This document shows, one piece after another, positions 8,539-15,418 of a stretch of 23,315 bases of DNA; the stretch's first letter is position 1, and the number at the start of each line of letters is the position of its first letter. The stretch is taken from NCBI GenBank assembly GCA_022614795.1, contig JAKEHX010000150.1, positions 1 to 23,315 of the forward strand, in the 5' to 3' direction. The translations under genes were made by a program, and so were the position numbers. The notes below the pieces were generated by a model. It was not told where the DNA came from and searched no databases. It worked only from the letters and a program-made list of their open reading frames with translations. Source of the DNA: Planctomycetaceae bacterium. Its GTDB lineage: Bacteria; Planctomycetota; Planctomycetia; Pirellulales; Pirellulaceae.

Positions 8539-8544
8539 ATTATA
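8539..8544 (-). promoter_or_regulatory. Possible sigma70-type -10 box for the redoxin gene
   Basis: On the minus strand the hexamer is a perfect TATAAT, about 46 nt upstream of the ATG at 8493, in a locally AT-rich stretch. A -35 box at the expected distance is weak (GAGTCA), so this is a suggestion from sequence only. Confidence 0.35.
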
Positions 8545-8570
8545 GTAATCTTCTAACGCCCTGACTCTCG

Positions 8571-8630
8571 ACTCCTGATTCCCGACCCCGACTCCTGATT
8601 CCCGACCCCGACTCCTGATCCCCGCCCTCC
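8571..8630. repeat. Tandem 20-bp repeat, three units
   Basis: The unit ACTCCTGATTCCCGACCCCG occurs twice perfectly (8571-8590, 8591-8610) and a third time with changes in its second half (8611-8630). It fills the spacer just before the pyroglutamyl-peptidase gene, whose start follows 13 nt later. The unit length is constant and there are no spacers between units. Confidence 0.92.
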
Positions 8631-8643
8631 CCGCCGACTGCCC

Positions 8644-9255
8644 GTGCCCTCCGTCCTCATTACTGCCTTCGAGCCCTATGACCGCTGGTCGGAGAATTCA
8701 AGCTGGCTCGCGCTCGTGGAGCTGACGCGCGACCTGCCGCTGGAGCCGCGGGTGGTCACGCGCCGCTATCCGGTCGATTTCGAGCAGGTCCGCTCGCGGC
8801 TTGGCGACGATCTCGCGGCGGATTACGATTTCGCCCTGCTGCTCGGCCAGGCGCCCGGAATTGGGCGGATTCACCTGGAGGCGGTTGGCGTCAACGTCGG
8901 CGGGCATTCGTCGCTTCTGCCCGATCAGTTCCAGCCGCGGGTGGAGGACGGGCCGGCCGCCTATCGCAGCGCGCTGCCGCTGGCCGACTGGGCGGGGCAA
9001 ATCCGGCAGCTGGGAATTCCGTGTCAGGTCTCGTACCACGCCGGGACCTATCTCTGCAACGCCCTCTTGTACCTGACCCATCACATCGCCAGCGAGCGGC
9101 GGCTCAGAACGCGGGCCGCATTTATCCACCTGCCGCTTGCTCCCCAGCAAGTGCTGGGTGATCGGCAGGACGTGCCGAGCATGCCCAGCTCGCTCTGTGC
9201 CGAAGCGGTGCGGCTGATTGTGCGAAGCCTTGGAAACATATCGCCGGGGACATGA
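8644..9255 (+). CDS. pcp: Pyroglutamyl-peptidase I (peptidase family C15)
   Basis: A protein of 203 residues starting at a GTG (8644); the second residues PSVLITAFEPYD match the conserved N terminus VLvTGFePF of the family, which fixes the start despite a missing Shine-Dalgarno. The enzyme removes N-terminal pyroglutamate from peptides in the cytosol. The catalytic triad can be placed: Glu79 in GIGRIHLEAVGVNV, Cys138 in SYHAGTYLCN and His162 in FIHLPLAP; the usual positions are about 81, 144 and 168, so the protein is slightly compact. It is a single-gene unit, divergent from the redoxin gene and convergent with the ankyrin gene. The 20-bp tandem repeat occupies its upstream region. Confidence 0.9.
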   Translation: MPSVLITAFEPYDRWSENSSWLALVELTRDLPLEPRVVTRRYPVDFEQVRSRLGDDLAADYDFALLLGQAPGIGRIHLEAVGVNVGGHSSLLPDQFQPRVEDGPAAYRSALPLADWAGQIRQLGIPCQVSYHAGTYLCNALLYLTHHIASERRLRTRAAFIHLPLAPQQVLGDRQDVPSMPSSLCAEAVRLIVRSLGNISPGT

Positions 9256-9320
9256 CGGAAGGAGTCGAAAGGGCCGCGGATGCACCGAGCGCTCAGCCGC
9301 AACCGCGTACCGAATTTGCA

Positions 9321-9401
9321 CTTTGCAATTGCTACTTCGCAATTTGCAATGGATTGCGGCTCCGCATGCAAATTGCAAAACAGGAAATGCAAATTGCAAA
9401 G
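9321..9401. repeat. AT-rich inverted repeat built from GCAATTTGCA words
   Basis: The left arm (9321-9350) contains CTTTGCAATTGC and GCAATTTGCAAT; the right arm (9366-9401) contains ATGCAAATTGC twice, the second continuing as AAATTGCAAAG. The reverse complement of the right arm aligns with the left arm with a short insertion. The loop between them is GC-rich and itself has ATTGCGG/CCGCAT. It sits in the spacer between two convergent genes and encodes no plausible protein. Confidence 0.7.
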
Positions 9402-9443
9402 CGTAATACCATAAGGATGATACGAATCGGCCAATTTGCCGAA

Positions 9444-9469
9444 CACCCTGACCATGGTCAGGGCTTTGT
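9444..9469 (-). repeat. Palindromic element E, copy 1 (perfect 18-bp palindrome); possible terminator
   Basis: CCCTGACCATGGTCAGGG at 9446-9463 is a perfect 18-bp palindrome, followed by CTTTGTTT on the plus strand. It lies 10 nt beyond the minus-strand ankyrin gene stop and 190 nt beyond the pcp stop, between the two convergent genes. Together with its flanks (ACAAAG on one side, GTG on the other) it matches, in inverse orientation, the element at 20996-21022. Confidence 0.8.
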
Positions 9470-9473
9470 TTCG

Positions 9474-10022
9474 TCAGGACTTGTTTCGCTTCTTCAGCGC
9501 CGCTTCGAGTAGGTCGATGGTCTTCTCGACCTCGACCGGGTCATTGAAGACCCGCTTGGCGACCTTGATCCGCTCTTTGATGTAGTCGGTGATGAACTCT
9601 TTCGCCCAGTCGGGATGTTCCTTGCGGACCCGCGCGAACATCTTCTGCTCGTGTTTGCCGAGAATGAGCTGGTCGTTCTCGTCGAGCGAGGGGCTCTTGG
9701 GCGGCGGCTTGCGGGGGCGGAGATCGATCCGCGCGAGCTTGTGGTTGGCGTAGTCGAGGGCGGTGAGCCCCTTGTGGTCCATGTGCGTCGGGTCGGCGCC
9801 CGCCTTGAGCAGCGCGTCGATCACGCCGGCCGACGGATTGGCGCTCATGGCGTTGACGATCAGCGGCGTGCGGCCCCCTTTCGTCTCGCAGTTCGGATCG
9901 ATCCCCCACGAGAGCCGCTCGACGACCTGCTCGGCATCGCCGCGGCTGGCGGCCAACCGCAGGAGAGCCTCAAACTTGGGCTTGCACTTGGGATCGTGGA
10001 CGAGGTCGAGGAAGTCGGACAT
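9474..10022 (-). CDS. Small ankyrin-repeat protein
   Basis: A protein of 182 residues from the ATG at 10022 (MSDFLDLV); the frame continues 18 codons upstream, but those codons are the AT-rich repeat spacer and should not be counted. Residues about 18-98 form two to three ankyrin repeats: LLRLAASRGDAEQVVERLSWGIDPN, GGRTPLIVNAMSANPSAGVIDALLKAGADPTHMD and HKGLTALDYA. The second half (about 105-182) is a charged helical region with DWAKEFITDYIKERIKVAKRVF, unlike a repeat. No signal peptide is seen, so it is probably cytosolic and used for protein binding; no specific function can be assigned. The PH-domain gene is transcribed just ahead of it on the same strand, 78 nt away. Confidence 0.78.
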   Translation of the reverse strand: MSDFLDLVHDPKCKPKFEALLRLAASRGDAEQVVERLSWGIDPNCETKGGRTPLIVNAMSANPSAGVIDALLKAGADPTHMDHKGLTALDYANHKLARIDLRPRKPPPKSPSLDENDQLILGKHEQKMFARVRKEHPDWAKEFITDYIKERIKVAKRVFNDPVEVEKTIDLLEAALKKRNKS

Positions 10023-10030
10023 GGCTCGAT

Positions 10031-10104
10031 TCAGGATTTGGGATTTCGGATTTATGATTGATTGTGACCTCCGCAAAGCATAAATCCTACATCCGAAATC
10101 CTAT
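10031..10104. repeat. AT-rich inverted repeat built from GGATTTCGGAT words
   Basis: GGATTTCGGAT (10041-10051) is complementary to ATCCGAAATCC (10091-10101), and inside it TTTATG pairs with CATAAA (10079-10084). The right arm reaches into the stop codon of the PH-domain gene (10101-10103). It separates two minus-strand genes and could form a hairpin in their shared transcript. Confidence 0.7.
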
Positions 10105-10625
10105 ATTCTTTGCCGCTCGCGGATTTGCTTGATCTGCCGATGGGCCAGATTCGCCTTCAGGCAGGTTGCCCGAAAGGCCTCGGGACGCGACACCCCTTCC
10201 AGCCGAAAGGTTTCGACATTCCCCAGCTTGAACACCAGGTCACCGGCGTCGTACCACGTCTGCCCGGGCCGAACGACGATTTCAATCGAGTCGAAGCGGT
10301 CGAGATCGACGGCCTTGTCTTCCAGGCCGGAAATCCCCCGCTCGACGACAATCCGGCGGTTGGTGAACCGGTACCGGCAGCCGATGCCTGGGGCGATCCG
10401 CATGAAGAACAAGACGAGGGCGAAAGGAATCGACAGCAGCGCGATCAAATTGCCGAGGCGGAAGATGTAGATGTCCGGCCAAGTGATGGCGAAAGCCTTG
10501 CCCATGAGCCGCCCCAGGCCGTAGCGGGCGATGCTCGGCCACACGGTCATAATCGTCGTTTCTTTGAGTTCAGCGGGGACAACACCGGCAATGGGGGTCG
10601 CGGGCACAGCGGTAGCAATGGACAT
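10101..10625 (-). CDS. Bacterial PH-domain (bPH2/DUF304, YdbS-like) membrane protein
   Basis: A protein of 174 residues. A hydrophobic segment near 57-76 (LGNLIALLSIPFALVLFFM) is followed by CRYRFTNRRIVVERGISGLEDKAVDLDRFDSIEI, the hallmark start of the bacterial PH fold (TNRRI...G), and by the second strand set DLVFKLGNVETFRLEGVSRPEAFRATCLKA. The topology, a membrane segment before a cytosolic PH-like domain, fits the YdbS/YdbT group, whose molecular role is poorly known. The protein has a single recognisable membrane segment, although residues 29-50 are mildly hydrophobic. The ATG at 10625 has no good Shine-Dalgarno. It lies between the 92-residue orphan and the ankyrin gene on the same strand. 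Confidence 0.75.
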   Translation of the reverse strand: MSIATAVPATPIAGVVPAELKETTIMTVWPSIARYGLGRLMGKAFAITWPDIYIFRLGNLIALLSIPFALVLFFMRIAPGIGCRYRFTNRRIVVERGISGLEDKAVDLDRFDSIEIVVRPGQTWYDAGDLVFKLGNVETFRLEGVSRPEAFRATCLKANLAHRQIKQIRERQRI

Positions 10626-10682
10626 GCAAGGCGGGTGGAAAGGCGGGTTGGCTGGAATATGCTGCCAATGAAGGTAACAAAC

Positions 10683-10715
10683 GGGCCGCGGCCCGGCCAG
10701 TGGGTTGCTGGCCGG
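10683..10715. repeat. Overlapping palindromes in a spacer; possible terminator of the 92-residue orphan gene
   Basis: GGGCCGCGGCCC (10683-10694) is a perfect 12-bp palindrome. CCGGCCAG (10693-10700) pairs with CTGGCCGG (10708-10715) across a 7-nt loop. The pair lies about 55 nt beyond the minus-strand stop at 10771. No U tract follows, so a terminator role is uncertain. Confidence 0.45.
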
Positions 10716-10770
10716 AGGGAGCGATCTTCCCGGCAGGGAGTTTCCAGCACCAAGCCCGGCGCACTCGCCG

Positions 10771-11049
10771 CTATTGCCGCTCGGGCGGATGAAAATCGAC
10801 GAGCAGATCGTGTGGCTGGCCGTCAGCGGCGATTCGGCAAACGACGACCTGCCCGGCCCGGCCGTCCTGAAGTAGCAGCCGGTAGGGACGGTCGATGGTG
10901 ATCTGCTCCGACTGCTCGGGCGAGAGATGCAAGTGCCCTGCCAGAATCCAGTCGCTGGAGCCGGGCTGCGGCAACTCCTCCTCCAGTTCGACGTGGACGT
11001 GTTTGAGCCGCGCGCCGCCGATCAACAGATCGCCATCGACTTCATGCAT
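10771..11049 (-). CDS. Hypothetical protein, 92 residues
   Basis: I do not recognise this protein. The ATG at 11047-11049 is preceded by GGGGGTAGG at a suitable distance, which supports translation. The sequence is acidic to neutral and rich in beta-type residues (LLIGGARLKHVHVELEEELP, ITIDRPYRLLLQDGRAGQVVVCRI) and ends in HDLLVDFHPPERQ. It has no signal peptide or membrane segment. The repeated alternation of hydrophobic and charged residues suggests a small beta-sheet domain. It stands alone between the oxidoreductase genes and the PH-domain gene, all on the same strand, with 145-167 nt spacers on each side, so it may be its own unit. Confidence 0.6.
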   Translation of the reverse strand: MHEVDGDLLIGGARLKHVHVELEEELPQPGSSDWILAGHLHLSPEQSEQITIDRPYRLLLQDGRAGQVVVCRIAADGQPHDLLVDFHPPERQ

Positions 11050-11082
11050 GGACCTACCCCCTGATTAGAAATCTCAAGCGCC

Positions 11083-11198
11083 AAGCACCAAATCACAAAC
11101 AAATTCGAATGAACGAAACCGCAATGACCCAATGGGCAGGCACAGCGTTTTGGTCATTCAGATTTCGAGCTTTGGTGCTTGTTTGGGTTTTGGTGCTT
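11083..11198. repeat. AT-rich inverted repeat with TTTGGTGCTT words
   Basis: AAGCACCAAA (11083-11092) is complementary to TTTGGTGCTT at 11171-11180 and again at 11189-11198, a direct duplication with an 18-nt period. Inside, AATGACC (11123-11129) pairs with GGTCATT (11152-11158). The element lies directly downstream of the oxidoreductase beta gene (stop at 11217-11219) and upstream of the orphan gene. Confidence 0.7.
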
Positions 11199-11216
11199 GT
11201 GATTTGGTAATTTGGC

Positions 11217-13118
11217 CTATAGGCGAACAATGAGCCCTTCCGCCGCACCGGCCACGAGCACGTCCAGGCTGGTGCGAATGACGCTGCTGTCCTCGAGCTT
11301 GAGCACGGCCGGCTCGAGCGACTCGACAACGCCGACGATCCAGGACGAGCCGTCGTTGTATTTGATTCGCGTGCCGATGGCGAAGTCGCTAGACTTGCCG
11401 TTGGCTTTGCCGTTGCCGTTGGCTTTGGTCGCCGCGACGGCGGGCGCTGGCTTCGCCGCGGGTTTCGCTCCGCTGCGCAGCCCCGCCAGGTCTTGCAGCA
11501 CATGCCAGTTTTCCAGCCGGTCTTGCTTGGCATAGAGCAACGTCGGGCTGGGATTGCCCTGCTTGTCGAAGTGCTTGCCAAACCGGCCTTCGCTGCGGGC
11601 AAAGTCGATGAAATCGACCTGTTGCCCCGTCTTCGGGTTGACCCACCAATCGTCATTAACCGCCGGGTTGCCCTGGAGGCTCAGTCGCTCGCGGATCGAA
11701 TCTCCCTTCCGCGGATCGTAAATCAAGAGCGGAAACGCCCGCGTATCGACGGCCAGGCGGGCCTGATCGGTGGCCATGTTGTCGGCTACGCCATGCTCCG
11801 GCTGGCAGGTCGTATAGCAGCAGACGATCGCCGGGCCGTCGAATTCGAGCGCATCGATGACCGAGCGATAGAAGTGGTTGATATGCGCGCACGTCGTCTG
11901 AGCGACGAACGTCCGCGGGTGCATCATCGCAATTTGGGCGATCTCCTTGCGGCGCTCCTGCTTGCCGGCGATTGCCTTGCCGTGCACGCTCATTTTCGTG
12001 TTCTGGCCGGTGTAGCTCGACGTGCTCGCCTGGCCGCCGGTGTTGGAATACACCTGCGTGTCGAGCACGAAGACCTTGATGTTCATGCCGCTGGCGAACA
12101 TTCGCGAGAGCGACTGGAAGCCGATGTCGAACATGGCGCCGTCGCCGCCCAGGCACCAGAGCGGCCGGTCGTGCCAACCCATCTGGTCCCAACGGGAGCG
12201 CACGCCCATCGCCATCGCCGGCGCGTTTTCAAAGAGCGAATTGGTCCACGGCACCAGGTACGGGTTATACGGGTAGGTCGAGGTATAAACCGTGTTGCAG
12301 CCGGTGGCGGCGATGATGCCCCACTGGTCGCCATACTTGGCCCCGGTGGCGGCGCACATCATGCGCAGCGCGGTCCCCTCGCCGCAACCCGCGCACGAAC
12401 CGGCCCCGCCGGTATAAACGTGCGTTTTCTCGTGCAGCATCATGTCGATGAGCAGGTTGTCGCTCACGTACCGCTTGTCCGACGGGCCGAACTCCTTGAA
12501 TAGTCGATGGCTCTTGCGGACCGTGGTCATCACCTCCTCGGTCTTGGGGATCATCTTGAGCGCCAGGTCATCGCAGACGGTGACGCACTCGGCGCAGCCC
12601 TTGCACTTGCTGGGGTCGATGATGATGTTGAACATCCCCCCTTCGCCCAGCTTTTTGGCGGGGCCTTCGTAGTATTTGCGGGTCTTCGACCACTGGGCGC
12701 GAAACATTTCGCGCTCGGCCGGATCCTTGATCGCGGCCATTTTCTGCTCGAATTCGCTCTCGCTGACCACTTTGCCGAGAATGGCCGTGTCGGGACAGAG
12801 CGTGACGCAGTCCATGCAGCCCGTGCAATTGCTGGGAATGTACTCCGGGATATCCGGGGCGATATAGCTGAAATCACGCAGCGTGGCGGTGCCCGCTGGA
12901 ATCAACGAGCGGGCCAGCGAAAGCTCCGCCGGCATGCACTTTTCGGCCGAGCCGTCTTCATAGCTGCGGATGATTCGGTCGTTAAAGTCATTGGCATCGA
13001 GGATCGAGGACAGGGCCGGCTTGTACCCCGAATCGAGCAACGTGCCGTAGCTGTTGTTATTGAATGGATCGCGCTCGTTGGCTTCGTTCATCGAAGCGGG
13101 TTTGACTGCGACGGTCAT
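11217..13118 (-). CDS. Pyruvate (2-oxoacid):ferredoxin/flavodoxin oxidoreductase, ferredoxin plus TPP-binding part, with extra C-terminal domain
   Basis: A protein of 633 residues. The ATG at 13118 is chosen because AAGGAA lies 9 nt before it; an in-frame GTG at 13139 would add seven residues. Two 4Fe-4S motifs, Cys98/101/104/108 (CTGCMDC...C) and Cys172/175/178/182 (CKGCAEC...C), form the ferredoxin domain. The TPP domain follows: SCAGCGEGT (about 241-249) and Cys274 for the proximal cluster, GGDGAMFDIG (324-333) and SNTGGQAST (358-366) for TPP/Mg, and CYTTCQPEHG with the last cluster cysteine. This equals domains V and VI of the single-chain enzyme NifJ. After about residue 548 comes an Ala/Pro/Lys/Gly/Asn-rich linker and a final domain of about 55 residues (IGTRIKYNDGSSWIVGVVES...) not known to me from NifJ. 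It works with the upstream gene to split pyruvate or a related 2-oxoacid to acyl-CoA, CO2 and reduced ferredoxin. Confidence 0.9.
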   Translation of the reverse strand: MTVAVKPASMNEANERDPFNNNSYGTLLDSGYKPALSSILDANDFNDRIIRSYEDGSAEKCMPAELSLARSLIPAGTATLRDFSYIAPDIPEYIPSNCTGCMDCVTLCPDTAILGKVVSESEFEQKMAAIKDPAEREMFRAQWSKTRKYYEGPAKKLGEGGMFNIIIDPSKCKGCAECVTVCDDLALKMIPKTEEVMTTVRKSHRLFKEFGPSDKRYVSDNLLIDMMLHEKTHVYTGGAGSCAGCGEGTALRMMCAATGAKYGDQWGIIAATGCNTVYTSTYPYNPYLVPWTNSLFENAPAMAMGVRSRWDQMGWHDRPLWCLGGDGAMFDIGFQSLSRMFASGMNIKVFVLDTQVYSNTGGQASTSSYTGQNTKMSVHGKAIAGKQERRKEIAQIAMMHPRTFVAQTTCAHINHFYRSVIDALEFDGPAIVCCYTTCQPEHGVADNMATDQARLAVDTRAFPLLIYDPRKGDSIRERLSLQGNPAVNDDWWVNPKTGQQVDFIDFARSEGRFGKHFDKQGNPSPTLLYAKQDRLENWHVLQDLAGLRSGAKPAAKPAPAVAATKANGNGKANGKSSDFAIGTRIKYNDGSSWIVGVVESLEPAVLKLEDSSVIRTSLDVLVAGAAEGLIVRL

Positions 13119-13127
13119 AATGAGTTG

Positions 13128-13133
13128 TTCCTT
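13128..13133 (-). promoter_or_regulatory. Shine-Dalgarno site deciding the start of the oxidoreductase beta gene
   Basis: On the minus strand AAGGAA lies 9 nt upstream of the ATG at 13118. The alternative GTG at 13139 lies before this site and lacks a comparable one. Confidence 0.6.
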
Positions 13134-13143
13134 GAACACGCGG

Positions 13144-15150
13144 TTACGCGTGAATGATGGTTTGGGAGACTTCTTGCATTTCCTGATATCCGCGCTTGAT
13201 GCACGTCATGTTGTCCTGCACGACCCGATCGCCGCGTTTGCCGAAGTATTTGCGGATCGCCTTCTCGACGCCCGCATAGACCTGGTCGTCGGTCATGCCG
13301 CTGTTGCGGCCGTAGGGCGTGAGCTTGAGAAACGCTCCGAGCAGCACGATCCCCTGCATGCGCATTTGGAGATCGGCGACTGAGGCCACATCGCGGGCGA
13401 TTTGCACCATGTCGGCGAAATAGACGCGAATTTTCTTCTGGCGAATGAAGCGCTTGTGATGCTCGGGAATGCGGGCCCACACGTCCTGCGGGTTGCTATA
13501 GGGCGACTGCATCACGATCGCCCCGCCCTCGAGCAGACCGTCGAGCGGGTTACCGCTGAACAGAGCCGTCGTGTCGTTCAAGACGACCAGATCGACGAAC
13601 TCCAGCTCGCTGTGCAGGTAAATGTGCCGGTTCGAGATCGTCAGGTAATACGTCGTCGGCAGGCCCTTCTTTTCGGAGCCGTATTTGGGATAGGCCTGCA
13701 CGTCCTTGCCGAACACGTCGCCGGCAATCGTGGCGATGACCTTGTTCGTGGTCACGCTTCCAAAGCCGCCGATCGAGTGCCCGCGCATCGAGAACGAGCC
13801 GGGCTCGCGGAGATCGGGGTCCTCGGTCACCTTGAGGGCCAGCGGGTGGTCGATGCCAATGCAGAAATAGTGTTGGCCTTTCTTGATCATGTTCTCGACC
13901 ACGGCAAAGATATCGCCGGGCCGGACATCGCGACTGCCCAGGCCAGCCGAGCCGTGATAGATCCGCGGGATGCGGTCGATCTTCTCCAGGCCGTTCTGGC
14001 CCGTGGCCGCATCGCAGAACGCGGCTTTGATTTCGCGGGTCAGGTGGTTGCCCGTCGTGGAGAGCGGATCGTCCATCCGCTCGAACACCGTGAATGCCGT
14101 GCAGTTCTTGAGAGCATCGACGATCTGCTGCGACGGGAACGGACGGAAGCAACAGACATTGAGGACGCCGACTGGAATTCCCTTCTTCTCGCGAAGGTAA
14201 TCGACCGCGGTCTGGCAGGTCTCCATGTAGCAGCCCATGCCGACGATGATGAACTCGGCGTCGTCACAGCGGTATTGTTCGACGAAGTCGTATTTGCGGC
14301 CGGTCTTGTCCGCGAACTCGCGGAAGGCATCGACGAGGGCCGGCCCGCAGCGGTCGTAATACCAGCGCTGGGCAATCTTGCCTTTCATGTACGAATCCTG
14401 ATTTTGGACCACGCCCGACATCATCGGGCTGGCCGGGTCCATCAGGTTCATCAGCTTGTCCTCAGGCTTGCCGATATAGTCCTTCATGAACTCCAGCTCG
14501 GGCAGGCGGACCTTCTCGACCGTGTGCGTGGTCAGGAAGCCATCCTGCACGTTGAAGAACGGCGTTTGCGACGCCTCGGCCGCACGGCGGGCGATCAGAC
14601 AAAGGTCAGCCGCTTCCTGGGCATTGCGGCCAAATAGCATCCCCCAGCCGACATCGGCCACGCTCATCAAATCGTCATGGCCGGCATGGACGTTGAGCCC
14701 CTGGCTCGTGAGGGCCCGCGCGCCGATGTTCATTACGACCGGCAATCGCTTGCCGCTGATCGTGTAGAGCACCTCCTTCATCAGGACGAGCCCCTGCCCC
14801 GACGTGAAGTTGGTCACCCGGCCGCCAGCCGCGGCAAAGCCCTCGCAGAATGTTGCGGCTGAGTGCTCGCTCTCGGGCTCGACGAAGATCAGCGTGTCGC
14901 CCCAGAGGTTCTTGTAGCCGTTCATCACCGCGGCGTTGTAGCCGCCCCCCATAGTGGTCGAGCTGGTAATGGGGAAAGCGCCGGACGCTTGCGTGACGTT
15001 GATCTCGACGTGGACGACGGCCTCAGCGCCGTCGCAAGTGGTCGGAATGCCGGGGAATTGGTATTTGGGTTGTTCCCGCTGTGGGACCACATCCGGGGAA
15101 TCGAGGCGGGTGGCGGTGCCGCGCGTGGCAACCGAAGTGCCTTCGAGCAT
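13144..15150 (-). CDS. Pyruvate (2-oxoacid):ferredoxin/flavodoxin oxidoreductase, alpha plus gamma part
   Basis: A protein of 668 residues covering domains I-IV of the NifJ-type enzyme. Landmarks are GAFPITSSTTMGGGY (57-71; counterpart of the YPITPSS pyruvate-binding loop), VEPESEHSA (90-98, with the Glu that activates TPP), NFTSGQGLVLM (114-124), NIGARALTSQG (141-151, with the substrate Arg) and the gamma-type region HSIGGFGSVTTNK near 484-496. Where NifJ commonly has LSIFGDHSDVM, this protein has LNVHAGHDDLM, a visible divergence near the active site. The first 30 residues are a variable lead. It ends 25 nt before the ferredoxin/TPP gene and in a different frame, so the two are co-transcribed but separate chains. 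The electron acceptor and physiological 2-oxoacid are not shown by the sequence. Confidence 0.88.
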   Translation of the reverse strand: MLEGTSVATRGTATRLDSPDVVPQREQPKYQFPGIPTTCDGAEAVVHVEINVTQASGAFPITSSTTMGGGYNAAVMNGYKNLWGDTLIFVEPESEHSAATFCEGFAAAGGRVTNFTSGQGLVLMKEVLYTISGKRLPVVMNIGARALTSQGLNVHAGHDDLMSVADVGWGMLFGRNAQEAADLCLIARRAAEASQTPFFNVQDGFLTTHTVEKVRLPELEFMKDYIGKPEDKLMNLMDPASPMMSGVVQNQDSYMKGKIAQRWYYDRCGPALVDAFREFADKTGRKYDFVEQYRCDDAEFIIVGMGCYMETCQTAVDYLREKKGIPVGVLNVCCFRPFPSQQIVDALKNCTAFTVFERMDDPLSTTGNHLTREIKAAFCDAATGQNGLEKIDRIPRIYHGSAGLGSRDVRPGDIFAVVENMIKKGQHYFCIGIDHPLALKVTEDPDLREPGSFSMRGHSIGGFGSVTTNKVIATIAGDVFGKDVQAYPKYGSEKKGLPTTYYLTISNRHIYLHSELEFVDLVVLNDTTALFSGNPLDGLLEGGAIVMQSPYSNPQDVWARIPEHHKRFIRQKKIRVYFADMVQIARDVASVADLQMRMQGIVLLGAFLKLTPYGRNSGMTDDQVYAGVEKAIRKYFGKRGDRVVQDNMTCIKRGYQEMQEVSQTIIHA

Positions 15151-15257
15151 GAAGAGGCTCCCGAAAACAAGACGACCGCAGTCGTCGGTGTCCGGCGACG
15201 CGAACCAAAATCGCAGTCAACAAGGGGCTGACCGAGATCAGCACCCCTCTATCGTCG

Positions 15258-15287
15258 CTGCGACGGGAGCGACCGCTTCCGTCGCAG
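15258..15287 (-). terminator. Stem-loop, possible terminator or leader structure
   Basis: Nine perfect pairs (CTGCGACGG with CCGTCGCAG) enclose a 12-nt loop. In the direction of transcription it lies about 220 nt after the fusion gene and about 110 nt before the oxidoreductase alpha gene. On the minus strand it is not followed by a U run. Confidence 0.3.
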
Positions 15288-15418
15288 GAAAATGCGTCGG
15301 AACCGCCGGGCTGGCACGCCTGGGAGTAATCGAACAAGAGAAGCAGAGCGGCTAACCAGCCCTCACATCCGTCAACATATCCGGCCGGGGGAGCGGAGTC
15401 AAAGCGATTCTGGGAGGA

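Noticed and set aside
8571..8630. Tandem repeat considered as a CRISPR array
   Set aside because: Units are directly adjacent, there are no spacers and no cas genes.
11493..12503. Open frame of 336 codons on the plus strand
   Set aside because: Antisense of the oxidoreductase beta gene.
13118..13144. Suspected frameshift joining the two oxidoreductase genes
   Set aside because: The first gene ends cleanly after domain IV, the second has its own Shine-Dalgarno and ATG, and the break lies at a domain boundary; a true split is simpler than an error.
13402..14637. Long open frame of 411 codons on the plus strand
   Set aside because: It is the antisense of the oxidoreductase alpha gene, a known effect of high GC; its translation has no family motif, whereas the minus strand shows all expected motifs.
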